Below, piece after piece: positions 1 through 5,593 of a stretch of DNA of 6,618 nt. Origin of the DNA: Desulfuromonadales bacterium (GTDB lineage: Bacteria > Desulfobacterota > Desulfuromonadia > Desulfuromonadales > BM103); assembly GCA_030640215.1 (NCBI GenBank), contig DAOWJU010000089.1, positions 1 to 6,618 of the forward strand. The letters run 5' to 3'. The position numbers and the translations under genes are program-made. Position 1 is the first letter of the stretch. Every line of letters starts with the position of its first letter. Under the pieces are notes generated by a model. The model was not told where the DNA came from. It did no database searches and saw only the letters and a list, made by a program, of their open reading frames with translations.

Positions 1-312
1 GGCTAACTGGTCATCAACCTTTGCTGGTGAATCATTTTTCAGAACAGGTGCAACAACGTTTTTTTCCGGCTTCTCACGTAGCTTTTTGCGAGCGCCAGCA
101 ATTGTAAAGCCTTGATTGTAGAGGAGATCTTTAAGATGCAGGATGAGATCAACATCCTGTTTACGATAGAGGCGCTGATTGCTGCGGCTCTTGTTGGGAC
201 GAATGGCTTTAAACTCGGTCTCCCAATAACGCAGGACATGAGTTTTAATACCGGTGAATTTAGCAACTTCACCGATCTTGAAATATAATTTATCAGGGAT
301 TTGAAAGTCCAT
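1..312 (-). CDS. MerR-family transcriptional regulator, N-terminal part (C-terminus beyond the window)
   Basis: An open frame of 104 codons runs from an ATG at 312-310 to the window edge without a stop, so the 3' end is missing. Residues 10-26 (YFKIGEVAKFTGIKTHV) are a typical MerR helix-turn-helix start. They are followed by LRYWE (27-31), the wing RSNQRLYRKQDV (43-54) and the second helical pair, with LLYNQGFTIAGARKKL at 63-78. After about residue 80 the chain becomes lysine- and proline-containing linker. No metal-binding cysteines are visible, so the name says only DNA-binding fold, not metal sensing. The effector domain, if any, is outside the window. An AGGAAA Shine-Dalgarno lies 9 nt or so upstream. 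The gene begins 36 nt after the ihfA stop with no terminator between, so it is probably co-transcribed with ihfA. Family confidence is high; the regulatory target is unknown. Confidence 0.9.
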   Translation of the reverse strand, partial: MDFQIPDKLYFKIGEVAKFTGIKTHVLRYWETEFKAIRPNKSRSNQRLYRKQDVDLILHLKDLLYNQGFTIAGARKKLREKPEKNVVAPVLKNDSPAKVDDQLA

Positions 313-348
313 GCGCCGATTTCCTGGAGATGGCGGAGCGGACCAGCT

Positions 349-633
349 TTAGTCTTCCGACCCGTTAATCGCTGCCTTGAGTACCTGGCTCGGCTTGAAG
401 GTCAGAATCCGGCGGGAAGAAATTTCAATTTCGTCACCGGTCTGAGGATTGCGACCGCGGCGTGTAGCTTTGTCCTTGACGACGAAGTTCCCAAAGCCAG
501 CAATCTTGATCTTGTCGCCGTCTTCAAGAGTAGTTTTCATGATATCGAAAACCATTTCGACAATCTCAGCGGATTCCTTTTTGGAGAAACCGGTCTTCAG
601 ATATACATTTTCGACAAGGTCCGCCTTAGTCAT
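349..633 (-). CDS. ihfA: Integration host factor alpha subunit (HU/IHF family)
   Basis: This 94-residue protein has the length and layout of the HU/IHF family: two N-terminal helices (about 3-38), the GFGNF turn at 46-50, and a beta-arm with RRGRNPQTG at 58-66. Pro63 sits where the intercalating proline of the family kinks DNA. IHF acts as an alpha/beta heterodimer that bends DNA sharply at specific sites in transcription, replication and recombination. I assign the alpha chain rather than HU or IHF-beta mainly because it lies directly after pheT, as in other Proteobacteria, and because the ISSRRILTFKPSQVLK segment resembles IHF-alpha. The beta partner is not in this window. The start ATG has a near-perfect AGGAGGTGG Shine-Dalgarno at 648-640. 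The upstream 84-nt gap carries a likely promoter of its own, so the gene can be expressed independently of pheT. HU is the less likely alternative. Confidence 0.93.
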   Translation of the reverse strand: MTKADLVENVYLKTGFSKKESAEIVEMVFDIMKTTLEDGDKIKIAGFGNFVVKDKATRRGRNPQTGDEIEISSRRILTFKPSQVLKAAINGSED

Positions 634-676
634 TTAAATCCACCTCCTGTTTGATATCTACGCGAATTTTCAAGCT

Positions 677-706
677 TTTATATCACAGTCTAAACATATC
701 AAGCAA
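677..706 (-). promoter_or_regulatory. Putative sigma70 extended -10 promoter for ihfA-merR
   Basis: In the 84-nt gap between pheT and ihfA, the minus strand reads TGATATAAA at 685-677. This is an extended -10 (TGn) plus TATAAA, five of six matches to the consensus. A weaker -35, TTGCTT, lies at 706-701 with an 18-nt spacer. Transcription would start near 670, giving a leader of about 36 nt before the ihfA ATG. Promoters called by eye are error-prone, but the extended -10 is the best such match I saw in the window's intergenic gaps. Confidence 0.5.
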
Positions 707-709
707 CTG
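697..709 (+). promoter_or_regulatory. Candidate IHF-like binding site overlapping the ihfA promoter
   Basis: The plus strand here reads TATCAAGCAACTG, which matches the IHF consensus WATCAANNNNTTR except at one position (C for the first T of TTR). It overlaps the proposed -35 of the ihfA promoter, and the flanks are A/T-rich, including a run of eight T from 711. IHF autoregulation is known for E. coli ihfA. A one-mismatch hit to a degenerate consensus in A/T-rich DNA can easily arise by chance. Confidence 0.25.
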
Positions 710-717
710 ATTTTTTT

Positions 718-3132
718 TCACCGGAGTTCTGCGTCGAACTCTCTTTCCATCGCCTTAATCAACTTACCATGAAGGTTCTGGATAATTTCATCTGTCAAGG
801 TCCGATCCATGGCACGATAACAAGCACGGATCGCCAGGCTTTTTTTGCCGGCAGGAACGCCCTCTCCGCAGTAGACATCAAAGAGCTCAATACTCTCCAG
901 ATCCTTGATCTTGACCTTGCCAAGCACGGCAAGCGCCTGTTGCGCAGAGATGTCTATGTCAACCAGGAATGCCGAGTCACGCTGGACATCCGGGAAGCGT
1001 GACAACGGTTTAAACTTCACAGTGTCATTACTTAATTCAAAAAGCGCCTCTACATCCAGGTCACAAAGAATCGCTGACTGACCAAGGTCAAAATTGTGCA
1101 GAACCTCGGGGTGGAGTTCACCAAGGGTACCAAGCAGACGTTCACCTTGATAGAGAGCGCAGGATTTTCCAGGATGATAAAAAGCCTCATCGTGCTCTGT
1201 CTGCCACTTCACATCGCTGATTTTCAAATGAAGCAAAAGTTGCTCAACAACACCCTTTATATCGAAGAAATCTGCCGGCTCTGCTGACTGGGCCCAACCT
1301 TGCGGCTCACGTCTGCCACAGAGTAGTGCTGTCAAACGCAGACTCTCACAAGGCACCTCTGAGCCATTGTCAGGCTGGAATACCGGCCTCAACTCAAAGA
1401 GGGCAAGATCTTCACTACGATAAGCCTGATTTCGGGCGGCTGTTTCCAGCAGACTCGGCACCAGAGTGGTACGCATAGTGCCATGCTCTTCTGTCAACGG
1501 GTTAAGGATCTGGACATTCTGGCGGCGCTGGTCAGCTTCGGCGAGCCTGATTTTGCCGAGACAATCTGCGTTAAAGAACGAATAGTTGATAATTTCAGCA
1601 TAGCCCATCTGCACCATTCGATCACGAACCTGACGTTCCAGGGAAAGATGAGCAGGGAGTTGCTGACAGCTCATAGTGCTGACCGGCATGGTCACCGGGA
1701 TATGATCGTAGCCGATCAGACGAGCGACTTCTTCTATCAGGTCGATCTCGCGCTCAAGGTCGGGACGAAAGTTTGGGACCTCAACACTGACTGCGCCGTC
1801 ACGGCGGTCAACCAGGAGTTCAGATTTCAGACCGATAGAGTTGAGTTTACAACGGATATCATCAGCATCAATATCTAGGCCGAGGACCTGACTGGTGCGT
1901 GAGGCAGTAATAATGACAACCTGGCGAGTCAATTCTTCGGGGTAGATATCAACAGCACCACGAGCAATCGCACCTTCAGCCAGCTCAGCAATCAATGCAG
2001 CCGCGCGATCCAGCGCGAGCGGCACCATATCGACGTCTGTGCCACGTTCAAAACGGTGTGAAGACTCTGTATGCAATCCCAACCGTTTACTGGTACGGCG
2101 AATGGTGGTGGGGTTGAAATAAGCACTCTCCAGAAGAATATCAGTCGTCTTTTCGTTAACTTCTGAATTTCCTCCACCCATAACGCCAGCCAAGGCAACC
2201 GGTCCGGCACCATCGCATATCACCAGATCTGAGCCCATCAAAGTCCGAACCTGCCCGTCGAGTGTCGTAAACTGGTCACCATCCTTAGCACGACGCACGA
2301 CAATCCGGCGCTCACGCAACAGGTTGAAGTCAAAAGCGTGCAGAGGCTGACCTAACTCCATCATGACAAAGTTGGTAACATCGACAACGTTATTGATAGA
2401 TCGCATGCCAACGGCTTCCAGACGACGAGAGAGCCATTCCGGTGATGGGCCTATCTTGACGTTTTCGATCAGTCGAGCAGCATAACGTGGGCAAAAGTCG
2501 GCATCCTCAATCACCACCGAAGTTTTCTCCGCGGCGGGGCTATCACTCTCAACAATGACAGGTTCGGGAAGCTGCAGTGTGGCATCGACCATGGCCGAGA
2601 CTTCACGTGCGACCCCAACGACACTCAGGCAATCGGCTCGATTCGGCGTCAAGCCGATTTCGTACATGATGTCTTTGAGACCAAGCTCCTTGAAAACAGG
2701 TTGTCCGATAGTCAGCTCAGACGACAGGATCATAATACCGTCAGACTCATCTGCCATACCAAGCTCGCTGACAGAGCAGAGCATGCCGCATGATTCCTGA
2801 CCGCGAATCTTTGATTTCTTGATCTTGAAGTTACCAGGCAACACGGTGCCAACCTGTGCCAGAGCGACCAGGTCACCAGTCTTGTGATTTTTTGCACCAC
2901 AGACTACCTGCTGGGTCACGCTCCCCGTTTCAACCTTGCAAACGGTTAGACGGTCCGCATCAGGATGCTGCTGTACATCAGCAAGCCGGGCAACAATGAC
3001 ACTGTCCAGTCCCTCACCGAGATGTTCCATGGCATCGACCTCCAGGCCAGCCATCGTCAGGCGGTGTGAGAGATCGTCGGCAGAAAGGTCGAAATCAACA
3101 TAGTCCTTGAGCCAGTTCAAGGTGACTTTCAT
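718..3132 (-). CDS. pheT: Phenylalanyl-tRNA synthetase beta subunit
   Basis: The 804-residue chain has the usual length and domain order of bacterial PheT. The N-terminal region holds an EMAP/OB-type tRNA-binding domain (about 40-150; HPDADRL at 57-63, VVCGAKN at 76-82, IRGQESCGMLCS at 109-120). The B3/B4 editing domain follows (about 210-390; INNVVDVTNF 246-255, GQPLHAFDF with His265, LAGVMGG 314-320, LLESAYF 333-339), then a B5 helix-turn-helix domain (about 400-480; NFRPDLEREIDLIEEVAR). A catalytic-like core spans about 490-690, and a C-terminal ferredoxin-fold anticodon-binding domain spans about 708-804. The protein forms the alpha2beta2 enzyme with PheS, which charges tRNA-Phe and clears mischarged Tyr-tRNA-Phe. 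The ATG is preceded by AAGGA at about 8 nt. The gene lies 100 nt after pheS with no convincing terminator or promoter between, so the two are probably co-transcribed. No truncation or missing domain is seen. Confidence 0.99.
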   Translation of the reverse strand: MKVTLNWLKDYVDFDLSADDLSHRLTMAGLEVDAMEHLGEGLDSVIVARLADVQQHPDADRLTVCKVETGSVTQQVVCGAKNHKTGDLVALAQVGTVLPGNFKIKKSKIRGQESCGMLCSVSELGMADESDGIMILSSELTIGQPVFKELGLKDIMYEIGLTPNRADCLSVVGVAREVSAMVDATLQLPEPVIVESDSPAAEKTSVVIEDADFCPRYAARLIENVKIGPSPEWLSRRLEAVGMRSINNVVDVTNFVMMELGQPLHAFDFNLLRERRIVVRRAKDGDQFTTLDGQVRTLMGSDLVICDGAGPVALAGVMGGGNSEVNEKTTDILLESAYFNPTTIRRTSKRLGLHTESSHRFERGTDVDMVPLALDRAAALIAELAEGAIARGAVDIYPEELTRQVVIITASRTSQVLGLDIDADDIRCKLNSIGLKSELLVDRRDGAVSVEVPNFRPDLEREIDLIEEVARLIGYDHIPVTMPVSTMSCQQLPAHLSLERQVRDRMVQMGYAEIINYSFFNADCLGKIRLAEADQRRQNVQILNPLTEEHGTMRTTLVPSLLETAARNQAYRSEDLALFELRPVFQPDNGSEVPCESLRLTALLCGRREPQGWAQSAEPADFFDIKGVVEQLLLHLKISDVKWQTEHDEAFYHPGKSCALYQGERLLGTLGELHPEVLHNFDLGQSAILCDLDVEALFELSNDTVKFKPLSRFPDVQRDSAFLVDIDISAQQALAVLGKVKIKDLESIELFDVYCGEGVPAGKKSLAIRACYRAMDRTLTDEIIQNLHGKLIKAMEREFDAELR

Positions 3133-3232
3133 ACTTAAAGTCCTTTATGAATCTAAGATCTGTAAATAGTTAAAAGTAAAACGGAAAAAGCTAGAAGTTA
3201 CAACAACTAGTCACCAGGACCAGTAACCGCCA

Positions 3233-4249
3233 CTAAAACTGTTTTAAAAACCGCAAATCATTCTCAAAGAAGAGCCGCAAATCGTTAACACCATACTTGA
3301 GCATGGCAATACGTTCGATACCCATTCCGAAGGCGAAACCGCTGTATTTTTCAGGATCGTAGTTCACCGACTTGAAAACCTCGGGATCAATCATGCCGCT
3401 GCCAAGGATTTCCAACCAACCGGTCTGACCACAAACCCGACAGCCGCTGCCGCCACAGATCACACATTGAATATCAACTTCTGCGCTCGGCTCCGTAAAA
3501 GGAAAGAATGAAGGCCGGAAGCGAACATCAACATTTGACCCAAAGAATTCGGTGATAAACGTTGTCAGAATTCCCTTGAGGTCACCAAATGTGACCCTTT
3601 CATCAACCAGAAAGCCTTCTATCTGATGAAACATGGGGCTGTGGGTGACGTCAGAGTCACGACGATAAACGGTTCCGGGAGCAACCACCCGCACCGGAGG
3701 CTCTTGTTCGAGCATGGTGCGAATCTGCACCGGCGAAGTATGGGTACGTAAGACCACCTCTTCCGAGACATAAAAAGTGTCTTGCATGTCACGAGCAGGG
3801 TGATCTTTAGGGATATTCAGAGCTTCAAAGTTATAGAAATCTTTTTCGATTTCAGGGCCTTCTGCGACACCAAAGCCAAGTGCGGAGAAGATCGCAACAA
3901 CCTCCTCAGTCACCTGCGTAATCGGATGTTTGTAACCACGGCCCTGCTTTCGCCCTGGCAAGGTCACATCCAGGCTCTCGCTGGCCAGCTTCTGCTGCAT
4001 GAGCTCCTGCCGCAGACTCTCCTGACGCACCGCAAAAGCCGTTTCCAGACGATCCTTGACTTCATTGGCGAGGGCTCCTGCCAAAGGGCGCTCTTCAGGG
4101 GACAATTGTCCCATGCCCTTCATCACGGCAGTGATTTCACCTTTACGACCCAGGTAGCGCGCGCGCAACTGCTGTAACTCAACTTCGCTTGTAACTACTG
4201 TTACAGCTTGCAAGGCTTCTTCTTCGATCTTACTCAGTTTGTCTTTCAT
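3233..4249 (-). CDS. pheS: Phenylalanyl-tRNA synthetase alpha subunit
   Basis: The 338-residue chain is full length. Residues 1-90 form the helical coiled-coil arm that grips tRNA. The class II catalytic core begins at KHPIT (107-111). Motif 2 is [20 protein letters not shown] (190-209) and motif 3 is [10 protein letters not shown] (304-313), running into the typical end [12 protein letters not shown]. Ala306 in FAFGMG corresponds to the E. coli Ala294 that shapes the phenylalanine pocket. Residues 262-273 carry [12 protein letters not shown], a four-cysteine knuckle that E. coli PheS lacks but which I recall from many other bacterial PheS proteins; it may bind zinc. PheS activates Phe and charges tRNA-Phe as part of alpha2beta2 with PheT. 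The ATG has a weak, close Shine-Dalgarno (GGGA, about 4-5 nt away), the poorest in this cluster. A terminator and a hairpin separate the gene from rplT, so it is likely under separate control. Confidence 0.99.
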   Translation of the reverse strand: MKDKLSKIEEEALQAVTVVTSEVELQQLRARYLGRKGEITAVMKGMGQLSPEERPLAGALANEVKDRLETAFAVRQESLRQELMQQKLASESLDVTLPGRKQGRGYKHPITQVTEEVVAIFSALGFGVAEGPEIEKDFYNFEALNIPKDHPARDMQDTFYVSEEVVLRTHTSPVQIRTMLEQEPPVRVVAPGTVYRRDSDVTHSPMFHQIEGFLVDERVTFGDLKGILTTFITEFFGSNVDVRFRPSFFPFTEPSAEVDIQCVICGGSGCRVCGQTGWLEILGSGMIDPEVFKSVNYDPEKYSGFAFGMGIERIAMLKYGVNDLRLFFENDLRFLKQF

Positions 4250-4264
4250 AATATCCCAAAGAAT

Positions 4265-4296
4265 ATTACGGCCCAGCGGGTAAGCCAGGCCGTAAT
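4265..4296 (-). promoter_or_regulatory. Stem-loop in the pheS 5' leader
   Basis: A perfect 9-bp inverted repeat (ATTACGGCC at 4296-4288, GGCCGTAAT at 4273-4265) extends inward by two G-U and two G-C pairs to a 13-bp RNA stem with the six-base loop UUACCC. No T-run follows, so it is not an intrinsic terminator. Its 3' end lies about 8 nt before the weak pheS Shine-Dalgarno (4257-4253). The loop CCC could in principle pair with the GGG of that site. It may protect the pheST message or modulate pheS translation; either role is inferred. Confidence 0.65.
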
Positions 4297-4297
4297 T

Positions 4298-4331
4298 AAA
4301 AAAAAAGAGATGGGGAAGACCCCATCTCTTT
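4298..4331 (-). terminator. Strong intrinsic terminator/attenuator between rplT and pheS
   Basis: Starting 12 nt after the rplT stop, the minus strand forms a perfect 12-bp stem (4331-4320 with 4315-4304) around the loop TCTT. Nine consecutive T (4306-4298) follow. This is a textbook rho-independent terminator for the thrS-infC-rpmI-rplT transcript. Because pheST lies immediately downstream and no clear promoter is visible in between, it may be leaky or regulated. The E. coli pheST attenuator occupies the same position but depends on a Phe-rich leader peptide, which is absent here. Confidence 0.93.
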
Positions 4332-4343
4332 AACTTTCGGCAG

Positions 4344-4700
4344 TTACTGAAGCTGGGATTTGGCTCTTTCTACGATGGAGCCAAAACCAGTTGGGTCGGT
4401 AACAGCCAGCTGAGCAAGGATTTTACGATCAATACCAATCTCAGCTTGCTTCAGGCCGTGAATCAACCGGCTATAAGAGAGGCCGTTGTCGCGGGCGGCA
4501 GCATTGATACGGGCAATCCAAAGAGCCCGGAAATCACGCTTGCGGACACGGCGGTCACGATAAGCGTAATTCAGTGCGCGATCAACTGCTTCAGTTGCAC
4601 TACGAAACAGTTTACTGCGGGCGCCACGATAACCTTTGGCGAGTTTAAGTACTTTGTTCCTTCTGCGTCTGGCTTTAAAGCCTCTTTTTACTCTTGGCAT
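4344..4700 (-). CDS. rplT: 50S ribosomal protein L20
   Basis: The 118-residue protein matches L20 along its whole length. It has a very basic N-terminal extension ([20 protein letters not shown]), then [12 protein letters not shown], the [21 protein letters not shown] segment, and a globular C-terminal part ([21 protein letters not shown]). L20 binds 23S rRNA early in large-subunit assembly; in E. coli and Bacillus it also represses its own operon by binding mRNA. The start is set at the ATG 4700-4698 because AAGGAG lies 7 nt upstream (4713-4708) and MPRVKRG is the family N-terminus. The frame stays open further to a GTG at 4742, but that extension would contain the Shine-Dalgarno itself. A strong terminator follows the stop. 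Confidence 0.99.
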   Translation of the reverse strand: MPRVKRGFKARRRRNKVLKLAKGYRGARSKLFRSATEAVDRALNYAYRDRRVRKRDFRALWIARINAAARDNGLSYSRLIHGLKQAEIGIDRKILAQLAVTDPTGFGSIVERAKSQLQ

Positions 4701-4720
4701 ACATTTTCTCCTTGTGGGTC

Positions 4721-4776
4721 GGTTAGGCGGGTTTCCCCGCACCCGGATCTGCAGGGGGAGATGTTAAGCCCCACAG
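4721..4776 (-). promoter_or_regulatory. Structured leader between rpmI and rplT
   Basis: The 100-nt gap between rpmI and rplT can form two small stems on the minus strand. One pairs CTGTGGGG (4776-4769) with CCCC and CAG within 4758-4749, with a small bulge. The other is GCGGG-GAAA-CCCGC (4740-4727), a 5-bp stem capped by a GNRA-type tetraloop; GGT/ACC can extend it with a three-base bulge. The second ends just upstream of the rplT ribosome binding site. An L20-binding operator is a reasonable guess given known L20 autoregulation, but no conserved motif was verified. Confidence 0.4.
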
Positions 4777-4800
4777 TTCACGAGTTGTTGATCTGCTGCC

Positions 4801-4998
4801 TTAGAGATACGGAATCAAGCAGCTGATATTTTTGGCGTCGCATTTCGCAACCACAGTCGTTTGGCGCAGATCGCGCTTACGCTTGGTTGATTTCTTGGTC
4901 AGAATATGGCTGGTATAGGCCTTATTGCGACGGATTTTGCCAGTTCCGCTCTTACGGAAACGCTTGGCAGCACCACGGTTGGTCTTGATCTTGGGCAT
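4801..4998 (-). CDS. rpmI: 50S ribosomal protein L35
   Basis: The 65-residue basic protein carries the L35 signature from the first residue: [14 protein letters not shown], then [16 protein letters not shown] at 30-45, ending in IPYL. L35 is a small large-subunit protein, normally encoded directly before L20 as here. The ATG at 4998-4996 is chosen because AAGGAG (5010-5005) lies 6 nt upstream and the family N-terminus begins there. The frame continues to a TTG at 5031, but that extension would include the Shine-Dalgarno. Cys53 and Cys60 occupy positions where I remember Ala and Arg in related L35 proteins. This is a minor difference that I could not check. Confidence 0.98.
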   Translation of the reverse strand: MPKIKTNRGAAKRFRKSGTGKIRRNKAYTSHILTKKSTKRKRDLRQTTVVAKCDAKNISCLIPYL

Positions 4999-5031
4999 CT
5001 TTTTCTCCTTAACTTTTTTATCAATCAGCAA

Positions 5032-5052
5032 CGGTCTAACCGAATAATTCGG
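5032..5052 (-). promoter_or_regulatory. Overlapping inverted repeats in the rpmI leader
   Basis: Between infC and rpmI the minus strand contains CCGAA-TTA-TTCGG (5052-5040) and, overlapping it, CGGT-TAG-ACCG (5042-5032). Both stems need the same CGG, so they cannot form together. They lie about 22 nt before the rpmI Shine-Dalgarno, in the region that in E. coli contains the L20 translational operator. The stems are short (5 and 4 bp), so this is a weak candidate. Confidence 0.3.
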
Positions 5053-5065
5053 CAGCCGCTATCTA

Positions 5066-5581
5066 TTATTTTTTCAGGGGACTGATCACCATACTCATAA
5101 AGCGACCAGACATATTCGGCCAACTTTCCACCTGGCCAAGTTCTTTTACATCATTCGCAACTCTTTCAAGAAGCTTACGACCGAACTCAGGGTGAGTCAC
5201 CTCACGGCCACGGAACATGATCGTTACCTTGACCTTGTTACCTTCCCCAAGAAAGCGCATGGCGTTTTTCACCTTGAACTGATAATCGTGAATATCAGTT
5301 TTGGGGCGCATCTTAACTTCCTTAAGTTCGACCCGGACCTGTTTCTTTTTTGCCTCGGCAGCACGCTTACTCTGCTGATACTTGTACTTACCGTAGTCCA
5401 TAATCCGACAAACGGGAGGCTTCGCCGTTGGCGAAACTTCGACCAGGTCAAGGCCCTGCTCACCAGCAGCATGCAAGGCAGCATTCAGACTCATAACACC
5501 CAGCTGATTATTCTCATCATCGATGACGCGAACTTCACTGGAACGGATAGCCTGATTGATATTGGTTGTGTCCTTGCTTAT
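5066..5581 (-). CDS. infC: Translation initiation factor IF-3, apparent AUA start
   Basis: The frame encodes IF3 with both domains: an N-domain (about 8-77; NQAIRSSEVRVIDDENNQLG, LDLVEVSP, PPVCRIMDYGKYKY), a Lys/Glu-rich linker helix (72-90), and a C-domain (84-170; MRPKTDIHDYQFK, FRGREVTHPEFG). IF3 binds the 30S subunit, keeps subunits apart and enforces AUG start selection. No ATG precedes the N-domain in this frame. The only well-placed start is the ATA at 5581-5579, six bases after a perfect AGGAGG (5593-5588). It gives 171 residues beginning (M)SKDTTNINQAIR, close to family length. Non-AUG infC starts (AUU in E. coli, AUC in Myxococcus) are known and let IF3 repress its own translation. 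An upstream TTG at 5632 lacks a ribosome binding site and lies inside thrS. The gene ends in tandem stops, TAA TAG. Product is certain; the start is well supported but inferred. Confidence 0.97.
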   Translation of the reverse strand: MSKDTTNINQAIRSSEVRVIDDENNQLGVMSLNAALHAAGEQGLDLVEVSPTAKPPVCRIMDYGKYKYQQSKRAAEAKKKQVRVELKEVKMRPKTDIHDYQFKVKNAMRFLGEGNKVKVTIMFRGREVTHPEFGRKLLERVANDVKELGQVESWPNMSGRFMSMVISPLKK

Positions 5582-5593
5582 GACGCACCTCCT
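5582..5593 (-). promoter_or_regulatory. Shine-Dalgarno of infC, overlapping the thrS stop codon
   Basis: The minus strand reads AGGAGGTGCGTC directly before the ATA codon. The AGGAGG core leaves a 6-nt spacer. The thrS stop TAG (5594-5592) shares its AG with this site, so ribosomes ending thrS finish on the infC binding site. This placement is the main reason for choosing the ATA start, and it suggests translational coupling. Confidence 0.85.

Noticed and set aside
39..272. Minus-strand 77-residue open frame
   Set aside because: It is out of frame with the clear MerR-type coding sequence at 312-1, which runs off the window edge. The residues resemble no family I know.
301..654. Plus-strand 117-residue open frame
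   Set aside because: It lies antisense to ihfA and is explained by the coding constraint of that gene. It has no ribosome binding site and no recognisable protein.
1483..1878. Plus-strand 131-residue open frame inside pheT
   Set aside because: It is antisense to the conserved core of PheT and has no family resemblance, so it is a shadow.
3191..3210. Near-palindrome in the pheS-pheT gap, ctag-aa-gtt-ac-aac-aa-ctag
   Set aside because: The stem has a two-by-two mismatch and almost no loop, lacks a T-run, and looks like chance in A/T-rich spacer.
3782..4177. Plus-strand 131-residue open frame inside pheS
   Set aside because: It is antisense to PheS with no recognisable domain or start signals.
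4298..4327. Mini open frame MGSSPSLFF inside the rplT-pheS terminator, ending in two Phe codons; considered as a pheM-like leader peptide
   Set aside because: The ATG and both Phe codons lie within the terminator stem and its T-run, and there is no properly spaced Shine-Dalgarno. Ribosome stalling there could not control terminator folding in the classic way. The TTT codons are just the T-run.
4701..4742. Extending rplT upstream to a GTG at 4742
   Set aside because: The extra 14 residues cover the Shine-Dalgarno of the family-type start MPRVKRG.
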